Source: Armatimonadota bacterium (GTDB taxonomy: Bacteria; Armatimonadota; Fimbriimonadia; Fimbriimonadales; Fimbriimonadaceae). From it: a DNA stretch of 64,000 nt. The position numbers were made by a program, and so were the translations under genes. The stretch is from contig JAFDWS010000002.1 of the NCBI GenBank assembly GCA_018268375.1, positions 1,240,001-1,304,000 on the forward strand. Reading direction: 5' to 3'. The number at the start of each line of letters is the position of its first letter. Positions within the stretch are counted from its first letter, which is position 1. Positions 34,177 through 42,920 of this stretch are shown here, one piece after another. A model generated the notes under the pieces. The model was not told the DNA's origin and did not search any database. It worked only from the letters and a program-made list of their open reading frames with translations.

Positions 34177-34434
34177 TCAAGCTGCTTCGGCCTCATTGCC
34201 GGAGACAGACTCACCCAGCGGCGGATCCATTTCTGGCCCGTCATTTCTCCCGACGTCCTCCGCCGGGAAAAGGGCGCACCAGACACCTGTCAAGAGCTTT
34301 CCTGCGAAGAAGGCCGCGAGGCCCCTGAGCAAACAAGTCATCGGATCGACCCTGGCGATCACCGCCGAGGCCAAAGCCGCCAAAGCCGTCAAACTGGCCA
34401 CTAAGGTCATGGTCAGTGGCTGTGGCTTCTTCAT
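34177..34434 (-). CDS. Small membrane protein upstream of fliA
   Basis: The protein is 85 residues, with two predicted helices (about 7-27 and 33-55, LLRGLAAFFAGKLLTGVWCALF) and a hydrophilic acidic tail. Similar small membrane proteins sit in flagellar operons of other phyla, but I cannot name it. GAGGG lies 12 bases before this ATG; an in-frame TTG three bases upstream is an alternative start. It ends 23 bases before fliA. The 137-base gap upstream holds no other feature I can support. Confidence 0.7.
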   Translation of the reverse strand: MKKPQPLTMTLVASLTALAALASAVIARVDPMTCLLRGLAAFFAGKLLTGVWCALFPAEDVGRNDGPEMDPPLGESVSGNEAEAA

Positions 34435-34571
34435 CAACGCCGAAAACCCTCACATTTGCTGTCGGCACAAGCTGCGTTCTCCTATAGGTCCAAGATGTAA
34501 AAAAGTGTGAGCTTTTCTAGTCTACGGCATTAAAGTGCCGTTTCAGCATTGGAACTTGGCCGATTTCGAGG

Positions 34572-35333
34572 TTAGAAGGGAATGCGGAGACCGTCATAGG
34601 CGAGCTCGATTCCGGCGGGGAGATCGGCGTTCGTCTGGTCGTGGTCGTAGTCGTCGGACAGGTGCGTGAAATACGTCTGACGGGCACCGAGCTTGAGGGC
34701 CACCTCGATCGCCCTTTCAAAATGGAAGTGGTTCGGGTGGGGCTTGAACCTGACAGCGTCCAACACGAGCACGTCGAGACCCTGCAATTGGGCCCAAGCC
34801 GCTGCCGGGATTTCTCCGACGTCGGTGACGTAGGCGAAGTCGGCCACTCGAATGGCTAGAACCGGCCACCGACCGTGCTCGACCCAAAATGTCTTGATGT
34901 CGAGCCCCGCCAAGTGAAGGACTTTGGGAACGTCGCGAAGGTCGAACCGAGGCACCCAGATCCCTTCAGGGAAGTCCTCGAACGCATAGGGAAAGATCCT
35001 TTTGACGTCCTCTTGGTACTGTGGAGCTGTGTAAACCGGCATCGCCCGCTGATCTCGGATGCACAGCGACCTCAGGTCGTCCATCCCCATCACGTGGTCT
35101 GCATGAGTGTGGGTAAGCAGCACGGCCTCCAGGTTATGAACGCCCTCCCTCGTCAGTTGAAGGCGGAGTTCGGGAGGGCAGTCCACGAGCACGTTCCCAT
35201 CGGGCCCTTGCAACAAGAGGGCGGGCCGAGTGCGATGGTTTTTGGGGTTAGCGAGATAACCGGCCGGATAAGCCTTCCCCAAGGACGGGACGCCGTTGCT
35301 GGTTCCCGACCCGAGGACGATAGCCTGCCCCAT
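34572..35333 (-). CDS. MBL-fold metallo-hydrolase (PhnP-like)
   Basis: This 253-residue metallo-beta-lactamase-fold phosphodiesterase-like enzyme begins MGQAIVLGSGTSNGVPSLG. It carries the dinuclear metal motif HTHADHVMGMDDLR, VTDVGE and a C-terminal THLSDDYDH with further His ligands. It resembles PhnP and related cyclic phosphodiesterases more than RNase Z, but the substrate is not predictable. TAGCCT seven bases before the ATG suggests a leaderless mRNA. It is divergent from pilC copy 2. Confidence 0.9.
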   Translation of the reverse strand: MGQAIVLGSGTSNGVPSLGKAYPAGYLANPKNHRTRPALLLQGPDGNVLVDCPPELRLQLTREGVHNLEAVLLTHTHADHVMGMDDLRSLCIRDQRAMPVYTAPQYQEDVKRIFPYAFEDFPEGIWVPRFDLRDVPKVLHLAGLDIKTFWVEHGRWPVLAIRVADFAYVTDVGEIPAAAWAQLQGLDVLVLDAVRFKPHPNHFHFERAIEVALKLGARQTYFTHLSDDYDHDQTNADLPAGIELAYDGLRIPF

Positions 35334-35340
35334 GGTGCCC

Positions 35341-35346
35341 AGGCTA
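35341..35346 (-). promoter_or_regulatory. -10-like hexamer TAGCCT for the MBL hydrolase gene
   Basis: TAGCCT on the minus strand precedes the ATG at 35333 by a seven-base GC-rich spacer (GGGCACC), with no Shine-Dalgarno sequence. Confidence 0.45.
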
Positions 35347-35451
35347 CCCGTCGTCGCAAGAAATCCCCGTAACCTCCCCTGGGGATCAGGGCCGCCGGTC
35401 GCCGACAATCTCTTTAGGAGCGCCGTGGTGAGCGTTCCGGAGCCGACGAAC

Positions 35452-36657
35452 ATGCCCTTTTATGCCTACACTGCAGTCGATAAGGCGGGCCGCAAGATCA
35501 AAGCGGTCATGGAGGCGGACAACGAGGCCCTCATTCTTCAGCACTTGAGAGCCGAGGCCCTTCAGGTCTTGGAGCTCAAGGAGACCAAGAAGAAGTCCGG
35601 TGGCGGATTCAACAAGGGCAAGATGAAGCCCAAGGCACTGGTCGTGTTCTCACGCCAGTTCGCCACGATGATCGATGCGGGCATCCCGATCCTGAGGTGC
35701 CTGGACATTCTCGTCGGACAGACAAAGGATCCCATCCTCAAGCCCGTCCTCGAGCAAGTACGCAACGACGTCAAAGGAGGCTTGACCCTCACCGAGTCGA
35801 TCGCGAAGCACCCGAACATCTTCAGCAAGCTCTACGTCAACATGATCCGCGCAGCCGAGCTGGGCGGCATCTTGGACGTCATCCTGGACAGGCTCTCTGG
35901 CTTCCTCGAATACGAGAACGAAGTCAGGGCGAAGATCAAGAGCGCGATGATGTACCCGGTGCTCGTCCTTGCCTTCTCCCAGGTCATGCTGTTCGTACTG
36001 TTCAGCTTCGTCCTGCCGAAGTTCAAGGACATCTTTAGCGGCATGAACGTGAAGCTCCCCGCGATGACAGCGATGCTCTTCGCGATGGGAGACTTCATGC
36101 AGAAGTACTGGTGGACCGTCATCTTGATGGTGGTCGCCGGCATCTTCGGGCTCAAGATTTACGGCAAGACGCCTAAGGGACGCTACCAAATGGACTTCTT
36201 GAAGCTGAAGTTCCCCATCATCGGTGAGCTCTCTCTCAAGATGAGCGTCGCGCGCTTCTGCCGCACGTTCGGCACGCTGATCAACAGTGGTGTCCCGATG
36301 ATGCGCAGTCTGGAGATTGTTGGCGAGACGATGGCGAACGCCGTCCTTGCCGAAGCCATCGACAACACCCGCGTCAGCATCAGAGAGGGCCAGAAACTCT
36401 CCCTGCCGCTTTCGCAGAGCGGACTGTTTCCCAGCATGGTCACCCACATGATCGACGTTGGTGAAGAATCCGGCCGTCTGAGCGAAATGCTCGTGAAGGT
36501 CGGGGACTTCTACGACACCGAAGTGGAAGCCACCGTCAAGGGCCTGACGTCGATGATCGAGCCGCTGCTGATCATCTTCTTGGGCGGCGTGGTCGGCTTC
36601 ATCGCCATCTCAGTCATGACACCGATCTTCACGCTGGTCAACAACGTTAGCAAGTAA
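35452..36657 (+). CDS. pilC: Type IV pilus inner-membrane platform protein PilC (copy 2)
   Basis: This 401-residue PilC/GspF protein starts MPFYAYTAVDKAGRK and carries two T2SSF domains with the FSRQFATMIDAGIPILRCLDIL and ARFCRTFGTLINSGVPMMRSLEIV blocks. It is a paralog of the protein at 8763-9995. It may be the platform for a second pilus or a type II-like secretion pseudopilus. It is followed after 129 bases by the sigma-GGDEF gene. GGAG lies 12 bases upstream, and an in-frame upstream extension lacks homology. Confidence 0.94.
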   Translation: MPFYAYTAVDKAGRKIKAVMEADNEALILQHLRAEALQVLELKETKKKSGGGFNKGKMKPKALVVFSRQFATMIDAGIPILRCLDILVGQTKDPILKPVLEQVRNDVKGGLTLTESIAKHPNIFSKLYVNMIRAAELGGILDVILDRLSGFLEYENEVRAKIKSAMMYPVLVLAFSQVMLFVLFSFVLPKFKDIFSGMNVKLPAMTAMLFAMGDFMQKYWWTVILMVVAGIFGLKIYGKTPKGRYQMDFLKLKFPIIGELSLKMSVARFCRTFGTLINSGVPMMRSLEIVGETMANAVLAEAIDNTRVSIREGQKLSLPLSQSGLFPSMVTHMIDVGEESGRLSEMLVKVGDFYDTEVEATVKGLTSMIEPLLIIFLGGVVGFIAISVMTPIFTLVNNVSK

Positions 36658-36786
36658 CCCCGGCACCGGCTGCGGCCGGAGCCACCGACCCGGCGCCAAA
36701 GGCGCCAAAAAAGCAAATCTCGCGGCACCTGGAGGGGCGCAGCGGGCGCTGGACAAGATGTCTGGCGGACGAATCACGGAGCGAAT

Positions 36787-38049
36787 ATGTCAGAGGCTTT
36801 GGCCGGATCTAAGAAGGACGTCGAGCAGTTGGTGCTCGAATACAGCGAGTCGCGTCGACCCGACTTGAAGGACTTGATCATCTTGCAGTGTTCAGGGATG
36901 ATCGAACGCATCGCGCGCCGCTTCAGCGGCGTCGAGCCGTTCGACGACCTTGTCCAAGTTGGCTATATCGGGTTGCTCAACGCGCTCTCCAAGTTCGATC
37001 CTGCGAACGGGGTCCGGTTCAACACCTATGCGACGCACTTGGTGGCTGGCGAGATCAAGCACTATCTCCGCGACCGCTCACAAATCATCCGTCACCCTGC
37101 ATGGGTGCAGGAACTCCGTCAGCGCCTGAACAAGGCCTCCGTGGCCTTGCAGGCAGAATTGGGAAGGCAACCGACGATCCGCGAGATTGCGGAGGCTTGC
37201 TCCGTCAGCGAGAACGCTGTCGAGGAAGTCCTTGCCACCCAGGACCTGCTCCGTGTCTCGAGCCTCGATGCGCCATCCTCGTCGGACGAAGACGGTGAAA
37301 GCGAGATCGACAAGCTCGATGCGATCGGCCCCTGCCAGGGCCAGCTTGGCGTAGAAGAGCGGGTCGTGCTGGAGGCCGCCATCAGCCAATTACGCGACCT
37401 CGAGCGGGACGTCCTGACGATGTTCCACTTCGAAATGCTGAGTCAAACCGAGATCGCGGCGAAGCTCGATATCTCGTGCAACTACGTCTCGCACATCCTG
37501 AGGCAGTCTCTCAACAAGCTCCGCAAGGCCCTGGTCAACGAGGAAGAGGCGGACCGCGCCCTGCGCAAGGATCTGCCCAACGAGGGCGACTCGCTGGACA
37601 CTGAGTCCCGCGCCTATTCCGAGCAGTACTTCATCAACCGGTTGACAGAGGAGATCCATCGCGTGGTCGGAACCGAAAACTCCGTCGCCGTCATCAGCGT
37701 CCAGTTCAGCGGCCTGTCCTCGCTCCAAGGCTTCTATGGGACGAACAGCGTGCGCGACTTCCTGGTGGATGCCGCCGAGTTCCTCCGCCACTCAGTCCGC
37801 TCGCTTGACGTGGTTTGCCGCTATGGAACCACCGGCTTCGGAATCATCTTGCCAGACACCGGCGAGCGCGCGACCCAAGTGTTCCAGAGGCTGCACCGCA
37901 GGTTCGAGCAATGGATGCTCGGCCGCTTCGGGAACAACGGCTCGATCCACGCGGACATCGGCTTTGCCACCGCACCGATCGACGGACGCTCGGTCAACGA
38001 GATCGTGGCCAAGCTCGCCGAGGGCGATGCGACGAAGAAGGCTGCCTGA
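36787..38049 (+). CDS. Sigma factor fused to degenerate GGDEF domain
   Basis: The protein is 420 residues. The first 250 or so are a SigB/SigF/FliA-type sigma factor: region 2 with DDLVQVGYIGLLNALSKFDP and RFNTYATHLVAGEIKHYLRD (about 53-95), region 3 with GRQPTIREIAEACSVSE, and region 4 with LRDLERDVLTMFHFEMLSQTEIAAKLDIS (about 202-230). Residues about 275-415 look like a GGDEF domain, but the active-site GGDEF is replaced by RYGTTGF (345-351), so cyclase activity is unlikely. It may sense c-di-GMP, GTP or a protein partner and modulate the sigma. GGAG lies about 8 bases before the ATG. Confidence 0.9.
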   Translation: MSEALAGSKKDVEQLVLEYSESRRPDLKDLIILQCSGMIERIARRFSGVEPFDDLVQVGYIGLLNALSKFDPANGVRFNTYATHLVAGEIKHYLRDRSQIIRHPAWVQELRQRLNKASVALQAELGRQPTIREIAEACSVSENAVEEVLATQDLLRVSSLDAPSSSDEDGESEIDKLDAIGPCQGQLGVEERVVLEAAISQLRDLERDVLTMFHFEMLSQTEIAAKLDISCNYVSHILRQSLNKLRKALVNEEEADRALRKDLPNEGDSLDTESRAYSEQYFINRLTEEIHRVVGTENSVAVISVQFSGLSSLQGFYGTNSVRDFLVDAAEFLRHSVRSLDVVCRYGTTGFGIILPDTGERATQVFQRLHRRFEQWMLGRFGNNGSIHADIGFATAPIDGRSVNEIVAKLAEGDATKKAA

Positions 38050-38063
38050 TCGCGTAATCGGGC

Positions 38064-38069
38064 CACAAT
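38064..38069 (+). promoter_or_regulatory. -10-like hexamer CACAAT
   Basis: CACAAT ends nine bases before the TTG start at 38079. No Shine-Dalgarno sequence is visible. Confidence 0.4.
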
Positions 38070-38078
38070 CAGTGTGCC

Positions 38079-38744
38079 TTGAACCCATACGAAGACCTCC
38101 ACCTGCGTGAGCCTTCCGGCGCGAGCCCCTTCGTGGCAATCAACATGGTCACGACGATTGACGGCAAGATCCTGTCAGGCGGTCGCGACGAGGGCGTCAT
38201 GGATCTGGGCAGCCCGGTCGACCACCAGGCCATGCGTAACATTGAGGCGGCTTGCGACGCCGTGATGATCGGCGCGGGCACGCTCCGGGCCACCAAAGGG
38301 CTCTGGTACGACGCCCGCCTGACCCGAATCGTGGTCAGCCCCAGCGGCAATCTGCCCTACCAGTCCCGCTTCTTCACCGACGCACCCGAAAAGGCGTGGG
38401 TGTTGACGAGCGAAGTGGGCGAATCCGCGGTTCCTTCGAACGTTCAGCGTATCGCGACGAAAGAGCCGATCGAATGGCCTGGCGTCCTCGAGAGGCTGGG
38501 CAACGAATTGGGCGTCAGACGCTTGCTCGTCGAAGGAGGTTCCGAGTTGAACGCTTCTTTGCTCGCCCAAGATGTGGTCGATGAGCTCTTCTGGACTGTC
38601 GCTCCGAAGGTCCGACTCGGCCGAAACATCCCGACCTACGCAGATGGGGAGCCCTTCCCTCGCCACGGCCTCCTCAAATTCAGCCTTGTCTCCAACCTCG
38701 TCATCGACGACGAAGTGTTCCTGCGCTATAGGCGGTCACGCTAA
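38079..38744 (+). CDS. RibD C-terminal/dihydrofolate reductase-family protein
   Basis: This 221-residue reductase-fold protein of the RibD_C family has VAINMVTTIDGKILSGGRDEG, a nucleotide-binding MIGAGTLRATKG and VRRLLVEGGSELNASLLAQDVVDELFWTVAPKV. Family members reduce a pteridine or pyrimidine intermediate with NADPH, for example in riboflavin synthesis. The deaminase half of RibD is absent, so its exact substrate is unknown. The start is TTG, 30 bases after the sigma-GGDEF stop, with CACAAT upstream. Confidence 0.9.
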   Translation: MNPYEDLHLREPSGASPFVAINMVTTIDGKILSGGRDEGVMDLGSPVDHQAMRNIEAACDAVMIGAGTLRATKGLWYDARLTRIVVSPSGNLPYQSRFFTDAPEKAWVLTSEVGESAVPSNVQRIATKEPIEWPGVLERLGNELGVRRLLVEGGSELNASLLAQDVVDELFWTVAPKVRLGRNIPTYADGEPFPRHGLLKFSLVSNLVIDDEVFLRYRRSR

Positions 38745-38775
38745 GTCCGCCCGTGCATGCGGAACACTAAGCACC

Positions 38776-39918
38776 TTGCGCAATCCTTTGGCCCCGACGG
38801 TGTTCCTCGTCAGGAACGCCGGAAAGACCTTGCCCCTGATCGGCGTGATCGTCTTGGCCGTCATGCTGATCGCTGGGATCGTGGCCATCATGGACAGCAT
38901 CCCCCTCAGCATCCGCACCACTTATGGCTACAGCAAAGCCTACTTAGGGGTGACACCCCGTGGCAACAACGCCATGACGCCCGTCCTGCGGACTCAGATT
39001 GAACAGGAAGCGCCCGTGCCTCTCGGCCCGGTCATGACCTGCCGGGCCAGCGATTGCGAGGTCAAGAGCATCGTGGGCCCCTGGAGGTTTGTGGTCCTCG
39101 CCCTGTCCCAGGAGGATATGCGCACCTACCTCTCGCGGCTCGGGGGAGGGCGGGTCGAGGGCCGGTGGCCCAGCTCCGGCGCTCCCGAGGCGATCGTCAG
39201 CGAACCTGTTGCTAGGAACCTGGGCAAGCGGATCGGGGACACAATGCTGAGCCCGACCGACGTCAATAATTTCTCACCCAAACCGGTGAAGATCGTCGGG
39301 ATCGTCCACATGCAACCGTGGATGGCCCTCATGCCGATTGAATACCACCGCAAGTACCACTTCCCCCCGATCGACCTCCTCATCGTGATGGCCAAGGACA
39401 TTCGAGACCAGGACAGACTCGACCGGTGGGCCTTCGAAAGGTTCAAGGGACAGCAGGCGAGGGTCTTCGCCTACTTCGAGTTGGAGAAGGAGACGGACGA
39501 GATGTTCCGCATCCTTTACTCGATCCTGAACGTGGTGATCGGCATGCTCGTGGTGGTGATCACCTTGATGATGGCGATGCTCATGAACATCTACCAGTCG
39601 CAGAGGATCCAAGAGTTTGGATTGCTGCAAGCCCTCGGATACACCCGGAGCATTCTGCTCAAGCGTGTCTTGGCGGAGACCGCCTTGGTCGTGGTGGGCG
39701 GCTGGATCATCGGCTTGGGCGTCGCTTTCCTGGCCCTCCTGATTGTCCGGGCGGTGCTGATGGAGCCAAGGGCCTTCATGCTGGATCCGGGCGACTTCAA
39801 GGCCTACTCCTACACGATCCCCGTGCCGATAGCAATCTTTGTCGCGGCGACCTTCACAGTGGTGCAGCGCTTCCGCAGGTTCGATCCCGTCGGCGTGGTC
39901 GAAAGGAGGCTGGTTTGA
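38776..39918 (+). CDS. ABC transporter permease (FtsX/MacB-like)
   Basis: Starting at TTG 38776 this is 380 residues. An N-terminal helix (LIGVIVLAVMLIAGIVAIMD) precedes a large extracytoplasmic domain and three C-terminal helices, including VVIGMLVVVITLMMAMLMNIYQ. The conserved segment QEFGLLQALGYTRSILLKRVLAE is the ATPase-contact region of FtsX/MacB-type permeases. These usually couple ATP use to envelope processes or lipoprotein export rather than uptake. The start codon is not certain; GTG 38809 is an alternative. The stop overlaps the start of the ATPase gene. Confidence 0.88.
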   Translation: MRNPLAPTVFLVRNAGKTLPLIGVIVLAVMLIAGIVAIMDSIPLSIRTTYGYSKAYLGVTPRGNNAMTPVLRTQIEQEAPVPLGPVMTCRASDCEVKSIVGPWRFVVLALSQEDMRTYLSRLGGGRVEGRWPSSGAPEAIVSEPVARNLGKRIGDTMLSPTDVNNFSPKPVKIVGIVHMQPWMALMPIEYHRKYHFPPIDLLIVMAKDIRDQDRLDRWAFERFKGQQARVFAYFELEKETDEMFRILYSILNVVIGMLVVVITLMMAMLMNIYQSQRIQEFGLLQALGYTRSILLKRVLAETALVVVGGWIIGLGVAFLALLIVRAVLMEPRAFMLDPGDFKAYSYTIPVPIAIFVAATFTVVQRFRRFDPVGVVERRLV

Positions 39919-40559
39919 TCCAAGTCGATAAGGCGTCCCTGGTCTACAACGACCACGGCCGTGACGTCTATGCCTGCCGTTCGATCGACCTGGAGGTCAA
40001 GGACGGTGAGTTCCTAGGGATCTTGGGGCCAAGCGGATCCGGAAAGTCATCTCTGCTGTACTTGATGTGCGGCCTGAAGACCCCACACGAGGGGCAAGTG
40101 CTTTATCGAGGAAGGGTTGTGCAGGCGATGGACGAACAGGAGCGCGCTTCCCTTCGGCTCAACCGCTTCGGCTTCGTCTTTCAATATCCTTACCTCCTCG
40201 GCTATTTGTCGGCCCTTGAGAACGTGCTCGTCGCCCAGCCCTCTGGCCATCGCCGGGCTGAGGCGGTCGCATTGTTGGAGAGCTTGGGCCTGGGCGATAA
40301 GCTCCATCGCCTGCCTCACGAACTGAGCGGCGGGGAAAAGCAACGGGTGTGCATTGCCCGCGCGCTCCTTGGCGGCCGCGAGGTCATTTTTGCTGACGAG
40401 CCGACCGCCAACCTCGATCATCGCAACGGGGTCGCCGTTGTCGAGACGCTTGTCGCCTCCCGAGGAACAGGCAGCCTCGTTATGGTCACCCACGACCCAA
40501 CCATGCTGGAGAAAGCGGACCGGGTCGTCACGATCGCGGACGGCGAGCTTGTCCAATGA
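39915..40559 (+). CDS. ABC transporter ATP-binding protein (LolD/MacB-like)
   Basis: This 214-residue ABC ATPase has Walker A (GPSGSGKSS), Q-loop (FQYPYLLG), signature (LSGGEKQRVCIARALL), Walker B (VIFADEPTANLD) and switch His (VTHDP). AAAGGAGG five bases before TTG 39915 fixes the start, which overlaps the permease stop (TTGA). It forms the energy-coupling half of the transporter encoded by the preceding gene. Similar pairs include LolCD and MacB-type exporters, but the cargo is unknown. Confidence 0.96.
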   Translation: MIQVDKASLVYNDHGRDVYACRSIDLEVKDGEFLGILGPSGSGKSSLLYLMCGLKTPHEGQVLYRGRVVQAMDEQERASLRLNRFGFVFQYPYLLGYLSALENVLVAQPSGHRRAEAVALLESLGLGDKLHRLPHELSGGEKQRVCIARALLGGREVIFADEPTANLDHRNGVAVVETLVASRGTGSLVMVTHDPTMLEKADRVVTIADGELVQ

Positions 40560-41422
40560 AGGCGACGATCTTCTTAATGGCTGTCACCGCCAGTCTCGGT
40601 TGCGGCTCTCCCCGGCTCGGTGGGCACCAAGTTCCCCGAACCAACGAGGAACCTCGACATCCTACGGCCAAATCTGTCGATAGGGCTGGGCCGGCTCGTC
40701 TGTCCCCCGATGGGCAACGACTCGCTTTCCCCTATGGAAACCGATTGATCGTCATGACCCTGCCGCTTGACGAGCCTGGAGATCGGTTTGACGTCAACAT
40801 TGACCCCTCGGGGTTCCAAGACGCAGCCTTCTCAGCCTCGAGCCGCTACTTGGTGGCTGTCAGCGTTGGCTGGTCCGGCCCTAGCACAGCGTACTTATTT
40901 GAGGGAAACCAGCTGGTCTCAGTTAATCGACGGGCAACAGAGGACGATGCCACTAACGTCGAATTTGCGCGTGATGGCCGAACCGTGTCCGTGGCGGAGG
41001 CAGCGAAGACAAATTCGCTGGAGGTTCCGACCCTGAAGAGGATTCGCTCCGCTCCAAACGCGAGTGCGACTGCGACCTCAGACTCTTATCCGCGTTTGTT
41101 TAGGAGCGAAGATAGGACTCAGGCATTCTTTGAAACGACAATTGGCAAGGTTGCCTTGGAGAAGCCAGGAGGGCTCGTTGGGCAAGACCTCTCGATGCTG
41201 AACAAGAGCCTCGCATCGGCATTCTGTACTTCAACACTGGTCATTTGGGACGTTCATTCCGGGGAACTTTTGTTAAGGATTGCTATGGACAATTCCGAGC
41301 AAACGACATTCACGTTCAGAGACGGGCGAATCTTTCACCTTCGTCAAGATGACAATCCCGGCTCATTTGAGAATGTCGAGAATGACCTGAAGCTTTCGCT
41401 GCGAGCAGTACTTGCTCGCTGA
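40556..41422 (+). CDS. Lipoprotein with WD40/propeller-like repeats
   Basis: The protein is 288 residues, with a lipoprotein signal (MKATIFLMAVTASLGC, Cys16). It has propeller-like segments such as RLSPDGQRLAFPYGNRLIVM, FSASSRYLVAVSVG, EFARDGRTVSVAE and TLVIWDVHSGELLLRI. ATGA overlap with the ATPase stop makes it part of the ABC operon, so it may be a periplasmic partner. Codon use in the second half is visibly more AT-rich than its neighbours, which could reflect transfer or relaxed selection. Confidence 0.75.
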   Translation: MKATIFLMAVTASLGCGSPRLGGHQVPRTNEEPRHPTAKSVDRAGPARLSPDGQRLAFPYGNRLIVMTLPLDEPGDRFDVNIDPSGFQDAAFSASSRYLVAVSVGWSGPSTAYLFEGNQLVSVNRRATEDDATNVEFARDGRTVSVAEAAKTNSLEVPTLKRIRSAPNASATATSDSYPRLFRSEDRTQAFFETTIGKVALEKPGGLVGQDLSMLNKSLASAFCTSTLVIWDVHSGELLLRIAMDNSEQTTFTFRDGRIFHLRQDDNPGSFENVENDLKLSLRAVLAR

Positions 41423-41461
41423 GACCCACTCCCTAAAAGAAGGGACTCACCGTACATGCGG

Positions 41462-42865
41462 CTACTTCTTCCCTTGGTCTAGGTTCACCATCGTCCCCAT
41501 GAGCGTCTTCTCGGCGCCTCCGGTGTCCCCCCTCTGAATGGCCTGCATCGCGATGGTGACTTCTTGGGCTTCGCTGGTCCGGCCCTGAGACATCAGCAAC
41601 GCTTGCGTCTTCTGGAGGTCGGACAGGGCAGCCGCCGCAGTGATCTGCTGCGTCTTGAGGCCCATGATCGTCTTCTCGACCGTCCTCGAAGCCGCGCTCA
41701 CTTGGGCAGCAGCCGAAACCCGAGGGTCGACGGGCGCCGAATAACGGGCTGCATCGGCGGTGAACTCCATGACCAAATCCAGGTTTTGCGAACGCTCTAG
41801 GCCACTGGCATCGGTGTAGTTCAAAGCGCCGCCTGCGACCCGATAGTGACCAAGCGGGTGGTTAGGGAAATCGAAGTCCATCACGATCTGCATGACTGCG
41901 CCCCTTTCAAGGTCGGCGAGGTCGAGTGTGAACTCGCGGGAGTCTGGCGGTACGGAATGGCCCGTCACCCCCCGAAGGTTGACCCAGCGTGAGAGCCTCA
42001 GGGACAGCCTGAGGTGCATGGCGCTGACTGACATCAGCTTCTGGAGTTCGGTCCGGAAGATCTCGGGGATGAGCTGGGGCTGAGGAATGTAGTAGTAGTT
42101 CCCGCCTGCCTTCTTCGCCATCGCGGCGAGCAGCTCTTCGTTGTAGTCGGGGCCAAAGCCCAGGAAGGTGCAGGTGATCCCCCGCGTCTTGACGTCCCCT
42201 GCGTGGGCGACGAGGCTTGCGAAGTCTTTGATGCCGGCCGTCGGGTCTCCGTCAGAGAGCACGACCATGCGCGTCGCCCGTCCGCTCTCAGCATGCTGGG
42301 CAAGTTGGTGCGCGGCGAGGTGGATGCCGTCGTAAAGATTGGTGGTGTAGCCCGGGGTCAGTTGGGAAATGCCGTCTTTGACAGCCTGACGGTTGGTGAC
42401 GCGCTGGGGCGCCATCAGAACCTCGACGGTCTCGTCGAAGACCACGATCGAAAGGATGTCGTCCGGCCCCATCAGGTCGACGACGAAGCCGCACGCTTGC
42501 TTGGCGTATTCAAGCGGCGGCCCCTCCATGGAGCCGGAACGGTCAATGACAAGGCACAGGTTGAGCGGCGTTCGGGGGCCGGCCGAAGCGACCCCGGGAA
42601 GTCCAGGGTCGGACGGAGCAGAGAGCTCCACGAGGAACTGTTCGCGAGCGGGCCCGTTCGACATCGTCGCGATGCGGCTCGGCGTCACGGTGACGGAGAG
42701 CTCCTGCGATGGCGGTGCCCAAGCGGTCGTTCGGTTCGGGTCTGCCCCGGGGGCGGCACCCATGGCCACTGTGCGGTTGTCGGCTGGGCCAGCGCCGATC
42801 ACCGTCTTGTTCGGATCGAAACCCGTCAAAACAGTCTTGTTCGGATCATCGGGAAACTGGCTCAT
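41462..42865 (-). CDS. VWA-domain protein with N-terminal DPNKTV-type repeats
   Basis: The 467-residue protein has no signal peptide. Residues 1-50 carry four short repeats, at 7-12 and 17-22 (DPNKTV), 29-33 (DNRTV) and 42-47 (DPNRTT), each centred on a Thr. A von Willebrand A domain follows, with a MIDAS motif D108-R-S-G-S112 and further metal-binding Thr/Asp candidates. A Ser/Thr-rich C-terminal helical region ends the protein. The repeats resemble phosphothreonine targets of FHA domains, and two FHA proteins are encoded just upstream. This functional link is inference. Confidence 0.88.
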   Translation of the reverse strand: MSQFPDDPNKTVLTGFDPNKTVIGAGPADNRTVAMGAAPGADPNRTTAWAPPSQELSVTVTPSRIATMSNGPAREQFLVELSAPSDPGLPGVASAGPRTPLNLCLVIDRSGSMEGPPLEYAKQACGFVVDLMGPDDILSIVVFDETVEVLMAPQRVTNRQAVKDGISQLTPGYTTNLYDGIHLAAHQLAQHAESGRATRMVVLSDGDPTAGIKDFASLVAHAGDVKTRGITCTFLGFGPDYNEELLAAMAKKAGGNYYYIPQPQLIPEIFRTELQKLMSVSAMHLRLSLRLSRWVNLRGVTGHSVPPDSREFTLDLADLERGAVMQIVMDFDFPNHPLGHYRVAGGALNYTDASGLERSQNLDLVMEFTADAARYSAPVDPRVSAAAQVSAASRTVEKTIMGLKTQQITAAAALSDLQKTQALLMSQGRTSEAQEVTIAMQAIQRGDTGGAEKTLMGTMVNLDQGKK

Positions 42866-42920
42866 TCTCTACAAATCCTTGGCAAATCTACCGTTTTCTA
42901 GACGCTCCCACCGGCCCGAT

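Noticed and set aside
34133-34510. Plus-strand frame over the small membrane-protein/fliA start region
   Set aside because: The minus strand has two predicted helices and a ribosome site. The plus frame has no promoter or ribosome site.
36690-36720. GGCGCC direct palindromes with A-run as a terminator
   Set aside because: The run after the stem is A on the plus strand, where pilC ends, and no minus-strand gene needs a terminator there.
38572-38775. N-terminal extension of the ABC permease
   Set aside because: The extension overlaps the RibD-like gene in another frame and shows no membrane or signal character. The first helix begins near 38830.
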